64,000 nucleotides of DNA, from assembly GCF_027942865.1 (NCBI RefSeq), contig NC_134524.1:4388036-4452035 (forward strand), read 5' to 3'. Made by a program: the position numbers and the translations under genes. This stretch comes from Odontesthes bonariensis. Its lineage: Eukaryota > Chordata > Actinopteri > Atheriniformes > Atherinopsidae. Under the pieces are notes generated by a model. It ran no database searches. It was not told the origin of the DNA and saw nothing but the letters and a program-made list of their open reading frames with translations. This document shows positions 1 to 11,679 of the stretch, piece by piece (position 1 is the stretch's first letter; each line of letters starts with the position of its first letter).

Positions 1-165
1 GTAAACAGCCGGTATTTTGTCAGGTTTTCAACACGTTGGGGATCTAAACGACTACTTTCTCTCCTGAAAATGTTTCAAATGTTGCTAAAGTTTACAGAGT
101 TTAGAGCTTAAGCGAAATCAGCTTCAGGCCGGCTGATTTCGGCTCGGGCAGGAGCGAAATGCATT
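1..165 (-). repeat. Dispersed repeat end, inverted copy of 63,760-63,920
   Basis: This stretch is the near-identical reverse complement of the sequence at about 63,760-63,920, so the window starts and ends in opposite-facing copies of one repeat. The copy at the far end continues into a region beginning CAGTGTTGCC, which resembles a DNA-transposon terminus. No coding capacity is seen. Confidence 0.7.
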
Positions 166-198
166 GTAGGTAAACGCTCTGCATACTGTCTGATCGAT

Positions 199-269
199 GA
201 GTATGCAGTATGTAGTATGTAGTATGCAGTATGTAGTATGTAGTATATAGTATGTAGTATGCAGTATGT

Positions 270-303
<34 letters not shown>

Positions 304-1356
304 TAGTATGTAGTATGCAGTATGTAGTATGTAGTATGCAGTATGTAGTATGCAGTATGCAGTATGCAGTATGTAGTATGTAGTATGCAGTATGTAGTAT
401 GCAGTATGCAGTATGTAGTAATGCAGTATGTAGTATGTAGTATGTAGTATGCATTATGTAGTAATGCAGTATGCAGTATGTAGTATGTAGTATGTAGTAT
501 GTAGTATGCATTATGTAGTAATGCAGTATGCAGTATGTAGTATGTAGTATGTAGTATGCAGTATGTAGTATGTAGTATGTAGTATGCAGTATGTAGTATG
601 CAGTATGTAGTATGCAGTATGTAGTATGTAGTATGTAGTATGCAGTATGTAGTATGTAGTATGCAGTATGTAGTATGCAGTATGTAGTATGCAGTATGTA
701 GTATGCAGTATACAGTATGCAGTATGTAGTATGTAGTATGTAGTATGCAGTATGTAGTATGCAGTATGTAGTATGCAGTATGTAGTATGTAGTATTTAGT
801 ATGCAGTATGTAGTATGTAGTATGCAGTATGTAGTATGTAGTTTGTAGTACGTAGTATGTAGTATGCAGTATGTAGTACGTAGTATGTAGTATGTAGTAC
901 GTAGTATGTAGTATGCAGTATGTAGTATGTAGTATGTAGTATGTAGTACGTAGTATGTAGTATGCAGTATGTAGTATGTAGTACGCAGTATGTAGTATGT
1001 AGTTTGTAGTACGTAGTATGTAGTACGTAGTATGTAGTATGTAGTACGTAGTATGTAGTATGCAGTATGTAGTATGTAGTATGTAGTACGTAGTATGTAG
1101 TATACAGTATGCAGTATGTAGTATGTAGTATGCAGTATGTAGTATGTAGTACGTAGTATGTAGTACGTAGTATGTAGTATGCAGTATGTAGTATGCAGTA
1201 TGTAGTATGTAGTATGTAGTATGTAGTACGTAGTATGTAGTATGCAGTATGTAGTATGTAGTATGTAGTATGTAGTACGTAGTATGTAGTATGCAGTATG
1301 TAGTATGTAGTATGTAGTATGTAGTACGTAGTATGCAGTATGTAGTATGTAGTATG
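199..1356. repeat. 7-bp minisatellite (GTAGTAT and variants)
   Basis: About 165 copies of a 7-base unit, GTAGTAT, alternate with the variants GCAGTAT and GTAGTAC. A few 8-base units (GTAATGCAGT steps near 420-520) shift the phase. The unit contains no stop codon in some frames, which is why long artificial reading frames cross the array. Variant units cluster: GTAGTAC dominates the right half and GCAGTAT the left, as expected from local slippage and unequal exchange. Confidence 0.95.
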
Positions 1357-1418
1357 ACGTTTCGAACACAGCCAAAGACCAAAAACCAGAGAAGTTTTAT
1401 TTCATGTGTGGCTCTCAG

Positions 1419-2856
1419 CAGAGGTGGGTGGTAACAAATTACATTTACTTGAGTAAGTTTATAGTTTCAACAATTTTTTATTGATTTTTAACGATGAATT
1501 ATTGAACAGACACACATACGGCAATAACAATAATGAAATAAAATAAGTAATAAATAAGTACATTCAGATATCTTAAGAAATATAGTATATACAGTATATA
1601 TATTTAAAAAGGATAAATAAAATAAATAAATGTGTAATAACAATAATAACAATAGTAGTAATAATAATGATTATAAGGGTAAAATAGAAAAAATAAAAAT
1701 AAAAATAAAGTCAATAATAATAACACTAGTTTGAAGAGGGAATGGGGGGATGTTCTGTTCTCACTTCTGTTTTGGTGTCTTAATCCTCATTTAACGGAGT
1801 TTGTAAGCTTTTGTAATATTCTAGAAAGGGGGTCCAAGTCCTCTCAAATTTTTGCAAGGAGCCTTTGAGGGTATATCTGATTTTCTCAAGTGTAAGAAGG
1901 TGCATTATATCTTTTTTTACTTTTGCTTGAGTAGATGTGTGCAGCAGAAACTGTCCTCTTACTCCGCTACATTAGGCTACAATGAGCTGGTTACTTTTCT
2001 TCTTACCTCTTTGGTATTCTGCGCCTCATTATTTTTATCCCCCCGCGTACGCCTCATTTTAATGTTTTATTCTGACAGAGAGAGAGACTTCCGCCAAAGG
2101 CTCTACCACCTGACTGTGTTCCACCAATCAGACGCAGCCGTGCAGTCTGGTCACGTGACCGTACTCGATCTCAGCGGCGGGACGGGTTAGCTTTAGCATT
2201 AGCAGTCGTAGCAAACAAACAAAGAAACAGATGAAAAATGTCAGAACCAACGGTGGGAAATGAAGACGCAGACGAGGCCTCATACTGAAAGCATGTTTAC
2301 CTTACAAAGAGTGAGAAACAGCAGCTACATTATGTGTCTTCTGTGGCAACCAAAACAAACGCACATTTCAGCAGAAACTCAACATCTAACTTGAGGAAAC
2401 ATGTAGCGCTAAGTTTCCTAAACTCGTTTTTCCCCCCATGGATAGGTGAATGTTTGTTTTTTAGGTTACATATGGGTTACATATGTTTTAAACATTTCCT
2501 AAGTCTCTTTTATTTTTTATTGAAGTTCTTGAATTTACCTGGATTATTTTAATATAAGCTTTTTTTTGTAATTAATTAATTCGTTTTAATTTATTTTATC
2601 AATTGGATGAACTCTAATTTGCCTAAAGATGATTATTTAGTATTTTTGTCTGTCTGATTGAATGCTTGTGTTAACAAATAAATCAGACGTTACTCAACAG
2701 TTACTCAGTACTCGAGTAGTTTTTTCACCGAGCACTTTTTTACTCTTACTCAAGTAATTATTTGGATAACTACTTTTTACTTTTATACTTTCATATTATT
2801 CTGAAGTACCAGTACTTTTACTTGAGTCAAATTTTTGGCTGCTCTACCCACCTCTG
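1419..2856. mobile_element. hAT-type nonautonomous element 1 (CAGAGGTGGG ends)
   Basis: The ends are inverted (CAGAGGTGGGTGGTAAC on the left, CTACCCACCTCTG on the right) and are flanked by GCTCTCAG (1411-1418) and GCTCTCGG (2857-2864), an 8-bp target duplication with one mismatch, as hAT transposases make. Subterminal stretches repeat ACTTGAGTA-like words. The interior is A/T rich and contains a decayed N-terminal zinc-finger exon at about 2238-2435 but no transposase catalytic region. Confidence 0.85.
2238..2435 (+). pseudogene. BED-finger exon remnant of a hAT transposase
   Basis: An ATG at 2238 opens MSEPTVGNEDADEASY and then hits a stop. After a frame change the text reads SRNSTSNLRKHVA, which matches the end of BED-type zinc fingers (the usual TSNLRKH followed by a histidine). 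The cysteine pair expected upstream survives only as fragments in other frames. It cannot make a protein as it stands. Classification rests on the TSNLRKH signature and its position inside a hAT-like element. Confidence 0.55.
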
Positions 2857-3043
2857 GCTCTCGGCTCGTTTCGTTTGCCAAGAACGAACATCTCAGCAGT
2901 TTCTGCTACAGGTTTTATCAAAGTTTTAGCTGTAGATGGCAGATGATTTTAAACTCAAAACAATGGCTTTACACACGTTTCTCTGCACGTTACAAACAGG
3001 CTCGTACATCAGGTGCTTTTGGATCGCAGGAACCTTTTCATGC
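2857..3043. other. Spacer with no recognisable gene
   Basis: Flanking DNA of the hAT insertion. It continues the unit interrupted at 1411-1418. No motif recognised. Confidence 0.5.
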
Positions 3044-3405
3044 TGAAAGCAATCCATCCATCCTTTATCTTCCGCTTATCTGAGACTGAGTCGCATGGGG
3101 AACGTGTCCGGGAGGGAAATCCAGACATCCCTCTCACCAGTGACACTTCCCTGCTCTTTCTTGGGGATCCTGAGGCCTTTCCAGGCCAGCAGTGATGAAT
3201 AATCGCTCCAGCGAATCTGGCCCATGGCCTTCTTCCAGCTGCAAGGCAGAACAACCAGGATGCATCCCCATCAGATGCCCGATCCACCTCAGCGGACGCC
3301 TTTAGGAGGAGCGACAGTCTATTCCACAAGTTTCTCACCTCATTCCCAAGGCTGAGCCCAGCCTCCCTCCGATGGAAACTCACTCGAGCCATTAAAAGTG
3401 GCTTC
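3044..3405 (-). mobile_element. Non-LTR retrotransposon 3' end (reverse orientation)
   Basis: Read on the minus strand, this is the degenerate C-terminal coding part and tail of a LINE. The translation contains a rearranged WPGKASGSPRKS stretch similar to the C-terminus typical of fish LINEs, and the tail ends in GGATGGATGG-type repeats. It appears to be the same family as the better preserved reverse-transcriptase fragment at 32,405-32,990. Several frames are broken. Confidence 0.6.
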
Positions 3406-3579
3406 ATTATTAATGTGGGAAGGTTTTAATATATTCTATCAAAAGGTTTGTCCAGTGATTAATATTTATACATTTTTTGGGGGGATTTCCAGTTTTGAAT
3501 GATTGTTCTCTTGATGATAGTTGGAGAAATGAGGAAGGGGTTTCTGTGTTTGGTTGGGAGGTATTACCAGCGCCCTGTG

Positions 3580-3660
3580 CAGGGTGTACCCTGCCTCTGG
3601 GATCGGCTCCAGACCCCCTGAATTGGACTAAGCAGGTCTGGAAAATGGATGGATGGATGT
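3580..3660 (-). mobile_element. Short LINE-tail fragment (GGATGGATG end)
   Basis: The sequence around the words AGGGTGTACCCTGCCT and GGATGGATGGATG matches the dispersed CATCCATCC repeat seen at 11,505 in the other orientation. Only the last 80 bases or so remain, directly abutting the target duplication of the next hAT element. Confidence 0.55.
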
Positions 3661-3676
3661 TACCAAGCAGACAGAG

Positions 3677-4502
3677 TAGTGCTGGGCGATATGACCAAAA
3701 ATACATATCACGGTATTTTTTTTTCATGCATAATTAGGTGTTCACAGGATTTTCTACAGATTGAGAACAGAATTACTGCAGTAGATTAACTTAGGATGGT
3801 CTATTTTACCGTCATAGAATAACGCCCCACAAAATGATGCTGTTTACACAGAAGTGCTACTCATGATTCTAATGAAGTGAGGAATCGGAATGCAAACACA
3901 ATTGCAGTAAAAATACAGAACTTTTACTGTGCGTCTTGAAGTGACATTTGGCTCGACTTTTCTTTTGCTTTCCCCGTGTTACCTGCTGGCGGGTGCTGAC
4001 CTTAACTTCATGCATTCTTGATATTCTCAGACATGCTGACGGCTAAGGTGATGGAGCAAATTGCTCGTGTTGCCACCTCCAGCGACAACTGTAGCCCGAC
4101 GACACTTGCCTAAAGTGGTTGTTTGGTCGACGTGGGATTTTTTTAAACCAAAAAACTTCCAAACTACAGACACGGCTCCTTTTTTTGGCACAAGTTCTTC
4201 TGTGTCAGCATGTTCTACTAGTTCTGCAGCTTCGATTTCGGAACTTTCCACGTCTATCCTATCCACCTTCACCTTCACGTAACGCAAGTGCTTATTACCA
4301 CCTCGCACCCATAGACAGTAAACATGCGTATTTAGAAGCACAACATTGAAAAGGGTCCCGTCTCAAACGATGTCGCGCGACGCAGCGTCCCCCCCCCCCG
4401 TTGTGTAATCAAATACACCGGTATGGCGGTATATTAAAAATTCATATCATAACGAAATTATAAACCGGTATTCGGTGTGAACCGGTATACCGCCCAGCAC
4501 TA
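3677..4502. mobile_element. hAT-type element 2 (TAGTGCTGGGCG ends)
   Basis: The inverted ends TAGTGCTGGGCG and CGCCCAGCACTA are flanked by a perfect 8-bp duplication, AGACAGAG, at 3669-3676 and 4503-4510. Subterminal sequence is rich in ACCGGTAT-type words. The interior encodes a BED-finger remnant on the minus strand (4027-4341). Confidence 0.9.
4027..4341 (-). pseudogene. BED-finger N-terminal fragment of a hAT transposase
   Basis: A 104-residue minus-strand frame ends with VVWKFFGLKKSHVDQTTT followed by RRATVV and NTSNLLHHLSRQHV, which is the layout of a BED zinc finger: aromatic WKFFG, then a cysteine pair, then H-x(4)-H. The cysteine pair is damaged (one Cys left in LGKCRRA), so metal binding is doubtful. 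No dimerisation or catalytic domain follows; the element keeps only this N-terminal part. Confidence 0.7.
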
Positions 4503-4621
4503 AGACAGAGGGACGGTGACGGAGGAATTCTACAGGACGGCTGTAGGTGCTTCGTCCTTGGGCAACACACTGAACCCCATGTTGCCTATTGATGCATCCA
4601 TTGGTGCATTAATTTACCAAA

Positions 4622-5273
4622 TTAACCCTTTGTGCGATCTTAACATTGTGTTTACTCCCCTTTTCTTTGTCCTATGGGTCAAAAATGACTCGCCCTACCA
4701 AAGCCCCAAAATAAAGCAACTTAATTGAATTTTAAATACAAAATCTATTTTGTATGATGAAACCACCTGTTATTTATCTATTCAACTCAATTCAATACAT
4801 TTTTTATCATGTAGTTTTTGTTACACAATACAAAAAGACAATCACCAGTTTTCAGGATTACACTTTTTTTTTTTTTTAACCACAAACCAACTGTCAGTTG
4901 GACCAACAGTTTTCTTGTTTTCTCAGTTTTCTTTTACATAATAAAGGTTTATTATTGCTATTATATAAATGTGAAGTAATTACTTCTGAATTAATTATAT
5001 TGAAAGGGAAAAAAACAGTGAACTTTTTTCTGCTGTTTAAATGTTTTTATAATTCACGGGTCAAAAATGAGCCATAAGACAATCTTTGTACCCTAGTGGT
5101 GTACAGCCCACATGGAAACATAAACAAAAATAAAGTGTGACTTTTTCTAATGATGGGGTCCCTTTAGGAAAAGTCATAACATTTCAAGTTGGAAAAAGAT
5201 AGTTTAAGGTATTTTTTCTACAGCTTAACATGGTAGTGGGTCACTTTTGACCCGCAAGACAACAGGAAGGTTT
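4622..5273 (-). mobile_element. piggyBac-like TTAA element, copy 1
   Basis: It starts TTAACCCTTTGTGCG and ends near GACAACAGGAAGG. It matches, in inverse orientation, the copies at 28,931-29,578 and 59,854-60,556, whose outer ends are TTAACCCTCCTGTTG and CAAAGGGTTAA. The words GGGTCAAAAATGA near both ends form part of the subterminal inverted repeats. The right end here has lost its TTAA. No transposase is encoded. Confidence 0.8.
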
Positions 5274-5539
5274 ATGCAAAGCTTCGCTCTTACTGTCATT
5301 GATAAAGAGTATGACTATAGGAGGCTGTTCCCCCTTTTTGTGTCCACACCAAACAAACTGCGGCTGATTTGCAGTCCGTACAACTTTTATAGATTTATTT
5401 TTAGCTCCTACTTCAGAGTAAGAGCTTCCTCAACACAAGACATCCATCTGCAGTGCAGCTGTTCAATGACTGGTTGAATGTATGAGCACGACACCAAAAC
5501 CCATCGCCAACAAAAAAGTTGTTAACATCAGCTGAAAGT

Positions 5540-5700
5540 AGGTCACGTAAGTAAGAGCTCTTAACTTTAGCCTCTAAACACATAAACAAACCACAGATGG
5601 ATAGAGGGTGGATAGAAGCCCAGCCCAATCTTAGGGCTATAGGGTGGTAATTCACCTGGTCATATGTCCGTGGTGTGAATGCAACCAAAGAAAAAGCCAA
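5540..5700 (-). pseudogene. Possible SLC6-type transporter C-terminal relic
   Basis: On the minus strand the words FSLVAFTPRTYD and YHPIALRLGW occur in one frame. Their spacing fits the loop between the last two membrane helices of SLC6 neurotransmitter transporters (F-S-L-V, P-x-T-Y, then Y-x-P-x-A and G-W/F, with a Cys about nine residues later). The neighbouring helices are not recognisable in frame, and the region has stops in its other exons if any exist. A relic is the best reading; chance similarity is not excluded. Confidence 0.35.
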
Positions 5701-6871
5701 TAAAGATATGCTGTCCATTGGGGAGCTCCCCAATCCCCATAAATGGGACCAACCCAAGCATGGTTTGGTCCGAATGTGCCTATTATTGTGACCCTTTGAG
5801 GTCCTCGTAGACTCGATGGTTTCTGTAGCGGCAATGGTCAGAATACATGCAAACTGCAAGTGTTTGATTGACAAAATGTGACAATAGATAACATGTGCAG
5901 AGCACAATATGCTCAATATTAATCCAGAGGGGGAAAAAACGCTCAGAGCTCAACCAATAGGGTTTCTAAACAGGCCATTAATCTTTAAATGGCTCTTAAA
6001 TGTATAGTTTCTTGTTTAAAAAGGTTCAGTAATTTCCAAAAGTAGTAGCCAGCATTCATTGGGGACTTTTAAGTGGTGCTTTTTGAATATTTGTGGCAGC
6101 TGGATGGCACATGGGTGATTTAAGGGTGATTTAGTTCAACTTTAGGGGAAAATGGAGAATAAAGGAAAATCAAATGTACAAATTTCGTGCAACAGTTCTT
6201 GGTATTTTCAACAAGAAAAATATCAAATATCAGCAAGTTTACCCAAAGGATTCTCAGAATAAGAACACAAGACTCTGTAGTAACATAAAATGAATACACG
6301 GGGGTTTTATTTGCTGTGTGCGAATACTTAAAACAAGACCGTCTCCGGCTTTCGTGCATCGGGGATTCATTTCAGTGTGAACTGAAGGTCTGAGAGGGGA
6401 TTTCGTTTGGAGAGGCTTAGAGGGATCTGCAGGAGTTTAAATCAAAGAAGATAAAGGCGTGAACGACCTTCTGCAGGGCAGGAGACGATAAGAAAAGTCC
6501 AAATCAAAACATTCTTATCAGCTCAAATAAACAAACAGCCTGCAGGCCCTAGAAAAGTTCTATCAAGCCACGTTACGTCACCCTGATCTACCCACCCAGC
6601 GCTGACTGTGCGACTGAATCAACACCGTTGTAAAGAATATCAGACTGGTTGGATTGGCATCAGATCATGAGGTCCAGAGGACATATTCCCAGTTTGAGAC
6701 ATCCTACAGAAGATCTAATACACATGTTTGTTGTCATGCCATTGGATGGCCACTGTCAGTCAAAGATATGGCCGGTGGGTGCCCTCCGTCATCTCTTAGT
6801 AAGCTAAAAGGGTCAGTGGAGGGATACATCTATTACTGGACTTTCAGGAGATTGGCTTGTTGTTTTACCTC
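5701..6871. other. Spacer with no recognisable gene
   Basis: No conserved protein motif, terminal repeat pair or RNA gene was recognised on either strand. Reading frames here are short and lack codon structure. Confidence 0.5.
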
Positions 6872-8756
6872 TTAAAGGGACAGTTTGCCTCTTTTGACAT
6901 GAAGCTGTATAACATCCCATATCAGCAGCATCATTTCTGAACATCTTCTTACCCCCTGCTGCGTCCTGTGAGCAGAGTTCCAGCCTCGTTTTGGTGTTGA
7001 TGAAGGTAGTCCGGCTAGTTGGCTGGGGTTTAAAAAATAAAGCGTTTTGCTTCTCAAAACAATATGCGTTCAACAGAGTAATACATTTGCATCACAAAAT
7101 GGTTCTCCAGGAAAAAGTCAGAGCTCACAATCTCTTGGCCCTATTTTCTCTCCCTTCGTATCACTGCCTGCTGCCGCCAGCCGCACCTGTTACGCTGTTT
7201 GCTGCTCGGAAGCAGGGGACTGCTTGGTCTGCACTTCGGTCTGCACGGTCTACACAGCACATAAACAAAAGAAAAGGAAAAGAAAGGAAAGGAAATAATG
7301 GGAAAGGAAAGGAAAGGAAACAAAAGGAAAGGAAAGGAAACAAAGGGAAAGGAAAGGAAACAAGAGGAAAGGAAAAGAAACAAAAGGAAAGGAAACATAA
7401 GAAATGAAACAAAAGGAAAGGAAACAAAAGGAAAGGAAAGGAAACAAAAGGAAAGGAAACAAAGGGAAAGGAAAGGAAACAAGAGGAAAGGAAAGGAAAC
7501 AAAAGGAAAGGAAACATAAGAAATGAAACAAAAGGTAAGGAAACAAAAGGAAAGGAAAGGAAACAAAAGGAAAGGAAAGGAAACAAAGGGAAAGGAAAGG
7601 AAACAAAAGGAAAGGAAAGGAAACAAGAGGAAAGGAAAGGAAACAAAAGGAAAGGAAACATAAGAAATGAAACAAAAGGAAAGGAAACAAAAGGAAAGGA
7701 AAGGAAACAAAAGGAAAGGAAACATAAGAAATGAAACAAAAGGTAAGGAAACAAAAGGAAAAGAAACAAAGGGAAAGGAAACAAGAGCAAAGGAAAGGAT
7801 ACAAAAGGTAAGGAAACAAAAGGAAAGGAAAGGAAACAAAGGGAAAGGAAAGGAAACAAGAGGAAAGGAAAAGAAAGGAAACAAAGGGAAAGGAAACAAG
7901 AGCAAAGGAAAGGAAACAAAAGGTAAGGAAACAAAAGGAAAGGAAAGGAAACAAAGGGAAAGGAAAGGAAACAAGAGGAAAGGAAAGGAAACAAAGGGAA
8001 AGGAAAGGAAACAAGAGGAAAGGAAAAGAAAGGAAACAAAGGGAAAGGAAACAAGAGCAAAGGAAAGGAAACAAAAGGTAAGGAAACAAAAGGAAAGGAA
8101 AGGAAACAAAGGGAAAGGAAAGGAAACAAGAGGAAAGGAAAAGAAAGGAAACAAAGGGAAAGGAAACAAGAGCAAAGGAAAGGAAACAAAAGGTAAGGAA
8201 ACAAAAGGAAAGGAAAGGAAACAAAGGGAAAGGAAAGGAAACAAGAGGAAAGGAAAGGAAACAAAGGGAAAGGAAAGGAAACAAGAGGAAAGGAAAAGAA
8301 AGGAAACAAAGGGAAAGGAAACAAGAGCAAAGGAAAGGAAACAAAAGGTAAGGAAACAAAAGGAAAGGAAAGGAAACAAAGGGAAAGGAAAGGAAACAAC
8401 AGGAAAGGAATGGAAACAAAAGAAAAGAAAAGAAAGGAAAGAGAAGGAAATGCACAGCAGGCAGTGATATGAAGGGAGAGAAAATAGTGCCAAGCGATTG
8501 TGAGGTCTGACTTTTTCCTGGAGAACGATTTTGTGATGCAAATGTATTACTCTGTTGAACGCATATTGTTTTGAGAAGCAAAACGCTTTATTTTTTAAAC
8601 CCCAGCCAACTAGCCGGACTACCTTCATCAACACCAAAACGAGGCTGGAACTCTGCTCACAGGACGCAGCAGGGGGTAAGAAGATGTTCAGAAATGATGT
8701 TGCTGATATGGGATGTTACACAGCTTCATGTCAAAAGAGGCGAACTATCCCTTTAA
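6872..8756. mobile_element. TTAA-flanked element with 300-bp inverted arms around a purine satellite
   Basis: It begins TTAAAGGGACAGTTTGCC and ends GGCGAACTATCCCTTTAA. The two arms (6872-7171 and 8457-8756) are reverse complements over about 300 bases with few mismatches. TTAA at each end fits the target duplication of Kolobok or piggyBac-type transposases. The core holds about 90 bases of unique sequence and then the AAGGAAAC satellite. No transposase is present, so mobility would have to come from elsewhere. Arm-only copies lie at 9574-9848 and 48,222-48,514. Confidence 0.85.
7265..8445. repeat. Purine-rich satellite (GGAAAGGAAACAAAA-type units)
   Basis: Units of 10-15 bases built from GGAAA and CAAA(A/G) repeat for almost 1.2 kb with essentially no pyrimidine except single C and T bases. 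Higher-order blocks recur: the stretch with CAAGAGCAAAGG and AAAAGGTAAGG appears at about 7780, 7890, 8050, 8165 and 8325. The long open frames across it are artefacts of the low-complexity sequence. Confidence 0.95.
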
Positions 8757-9573
8757 TGACACTTTTTATTTTCAGTCATTGTTTTATTTATTTAATTGAG
8801 TTTATGACCTTAATCACATTTACTCTTTGACAGGAGACTTTAAATGATGGCTGGAAGTCATCTAATCTGGTTATGATGGATCAGAATGGGTGACATGCAC
8901 CTTCGGACCAACTCTTACGGGATGTTTAGCCCGTCGGAAGCACAGTTATGGAAGTGATGACTAAAAGCGAACATATAGTGGGCTCACAATGAGCTTAAGT
9001 GCAAACATTGTGTGAATGGAGACACATTTGAAAAGCTGAACAATTAAAACTCAGACGATCCGCAGGGAGTTTGCAGCAGAGCGAAGTGTGAAATTACATT
9101 CACTGCCGCATTGTCAAGGTAATATAATCACATAATAAAAGCAACGTATGAGAAGTCCTTGCCAATAATGTTATTAACTCAAAACCTCGGGAGATTTCCA
9201 AATGAGATCCAGACTCTGTTCCCTGCTGAGCGGCGTGCTGAGCCTCAGAGGGTTGAGAAGCTTAATGGAAAGAGTTATCACAACTTTTAGTTATTCATAT
9301 GCAGTTAATCACCAGGAGCGGCTGAGCTTACAGGTTTTTCTTATCCTTATATTTCTCGTTTAAACAGATACTACAATTATGTTTTGCATCAAAACATCAT
9401 TTTCCCGGATTCACTGGTTGCTGAATCCGTCTCAGCTGAACATAAAAGATAAATAGTTGGATGCACAGACAACGCATCAAACGTGCACGGCATGGAAGAA
9501 ATACAGAAGTAATGTTCATCAGCCGAGATCCAATCTAAGGCCCAATCCCAATCCTATTTTGCCTTTCAAGGGA
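8757..9573. other. Spacer with no recognisable gene
   Basis: Moderately A/T-rich sequence without a conserved motif, repeat pair or RNA gene that I can identify. Confidence 0.5.
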
Positions 9574-9848
9574 GGCAAAAATAGGGCCAAGGTAAGGTCT
9601 GACTTTTTCCTGGAGAACGATTTTATGATGCAAATGTATTACTCTGTTGAACGCATATTGTTTTGAGAAGCAAGACGCTTTACTTTTTAAACCCCAGCCA
9701 ACTAGCCGGACTACCTTCATCAACACCAAAACGAGGCTGGAACTCGGCTCACAGGACGCAGCAGGGGGTAAGAAGATGTTCATAAATGATGTTGCTGATA
9801 TGGGATGTTACACAGCTTCATGTCAAAATAGGCGAACTATCCCTTTAA
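9574..9848 (+). mobile_element. Single right arm of the TTAA-flanked inverted-repeat element
   Basis: It is nearly identical to the right arm at 8457-8756, ends GGCGAACTATCCCTTTAA, and lacks a left partner. It could be a solo arm left by deletion or a truncated insertion. Confidence 0.85.
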
Positions 9849-11504
9849 CTTCTGTACCAGAGATACTCATTGTGCGGCTCCTCAAGCTTTAATTGGCGGC
9901 TCTCACTCGCATAGCAGCTTATAACAATATGGTAACAATAACAATAGTTTTTTTCAAATAACACACAACGAATACTGCACAGTATTAAGTATTTTTATTA
10001 AGTTTGCGTTTTTGTAGTATTAAGTATTTTTATTAAGTATTAATTAAGGCTTAATGGTGTTTCCTAAAGGGGGAACTGTTAAACCTGGCAACGCAGCCCG
10101 CTTAAACCACCTCACACCTGACCGCAGAGCGACGCTAGCTCCTTTAGCCAGCGCGAGATGCAGGCACAATGGATCGGTTTTTAATTAAAAAAGGGTAAAA
10201 ACCAGCACAAAAACCATGCTCATCCTGAATGTCTCACTATGATTACAACAACAAACTACAAATACAACATGAAGAAAGTCAAGCACATGCACGCCAGCTT
10301 CCGCTCATCCCAGTATTAAAGGTAAATGTGGTCTGAATTGAAAATGTATTGGCTGTGTTGTTTCTTTTTTATATGTAGAACTACATATTTGCAAAAGGGG
10401 ACTTTAGTATGTTGTGGTAAAAGTGTCTCTTCCCTTGATTTTGCTGCCAATGTGGCTCTTGTGAAAAAAATAGTGAGTATCACTGCTCTGTACAATGGGA
10501 CGGTGTGGCCAAATGGTCGGGCCGGGCATGGAAAAACGAGCTTTAAATCGTTTTATGTAGGTGTGTTTATCCTATCCTTAATCCACATTTGTGGCCACGA
10601 GTGATGTGAAACCATCATTACTGCTGCAAACTTGAGATTTTTCCACAACATTTTGGCAGGAATTCTGTTAGTTTGGCAGCCAGCAGGATGTCTGATTAAA
10701 CTGTTAACGTTTGGGACTTAGATGTTTGTCTCCTCGGTACTTTTCCCCCAAAGCTGTGCTTGTAATTGCCTGAAAGAACATTCAAATGTTGTTGTTGAGA
10801 TTCAAAACAGCGTGACTAGTTTGTTGTCCTTCTCTACACCTAGACGTTCCAGTTCATCTTTTTACAGAGCTCGACTCACTGAACACGTAACGCTGCCACA
10901 TCCATGACAAAGCTGTAGGACGCATACACTGAGAAGAAGTTTGTAGTTACTGTTTCTGTGGAGTTTAATTTCTTTTTATCCCTTTGAGGTTTGGTTCAGA
11001 GGTGCAGGCGATGCGCAGAAGTCCCACGGTGAGATCATTAACATTCTCCCTTCACCCTACCTTTATTTCCCTGCAGCCGCCGCTGTTTGTTTTTCTAAAT
11101 TACTTTGAGATGTTGGGAGAGGCGGCAGCAGTGTGTGTTTGTGTATGATCCCAGATCAGCAGCTACTTAAGACTGCTTCGCTCGGGTAGAAAACATCGGC
11201 GCCCCAGTGTTATCTGCTCAAACTGTCAGACAGCAGAAGTCATTAAAAGTTCCTGCTGCCTCTATCTTCACAGCTCCAAGACATTATCAGAGGAAACAAG
11301 GTCCTGGCGAACATCCTGTTTACCGAGATGTTTCTGATGAACAACACAACTTCTTTTCAAACAGTAAGCTCCGTAAAGGCGCTCTAAAGGGAATCTTTTC
11401 TACTTAGGGGGGGAGGGGGGTGCAACAAGGGGGCAGATCAATCAGTTCAGGTGTCAGTTATCGGGGGAACAAGCTTTTTATTTTGAGCGTCATTGCCTTT
11501 CAGT
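9849..11504. other. Spacer with no recognisable gene
   Basis: No coding similarity recognised. Frames such as 10,326-10,604 have no domain or family signature and no splice context that would support a gene. Confidence 0.45.
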
Positions 11505-11679
11505 TGGATCCATCCATCCATCCATCCATTTTCTATACCCGCTTAATCCAGTGTAGGGTCACAGGGGGGCTGGAGCCTATCCCAGCTGTCATTGGGCGAG
11601 AGGCGCACCCTGGACAGGTCGCCAGTCCATCACAGTCACTCCTTAGGACAAATTAGGACAAATTTAGAGACACCAGTTA
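11505..11679 (+). mobile_element. Dispersed CATCCATCC repeat, left part
   Basis: The segment begins with (CATC)n, then TTTTCTATACCCGCTTAATCC, GGGCTGGAGCCTATCCCAG and CACCCTGGACAGGTCGCCAG, a repeat common in teleosts. Its continuation (AACATGCTAACTCCACACGG and CATCGAACCAGGAACC) resumes at 13,176, so about 1.5 kb of other elements has been inserted in the middle. Confidence 0.7.

Noticed and set aside
101-1382. Two overlapping 424-residue open frames rich in Tyr, Ile, Leu, His and Thr
   Set aside because: They cross the 7-bp satellite. The repeated residues are a translation of the array, and frames in several phases are equally open.
5413-5916. Intact 167-residue minus-strand gene
   Set aside because: Only a short internal part resembles a known family. 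The N-terminal part has no family match and no start or splice support, so I list only the possible relic.
7141-8637. Open frames of 498, 443 and 412 residues (Phe/Leu/Ser rich) and a Lys/Gly/Glu-rich plus-strand frame
   Set aside because: All arise from the purine satellite and the inverted arms. There is no start context, domain or codon bias.
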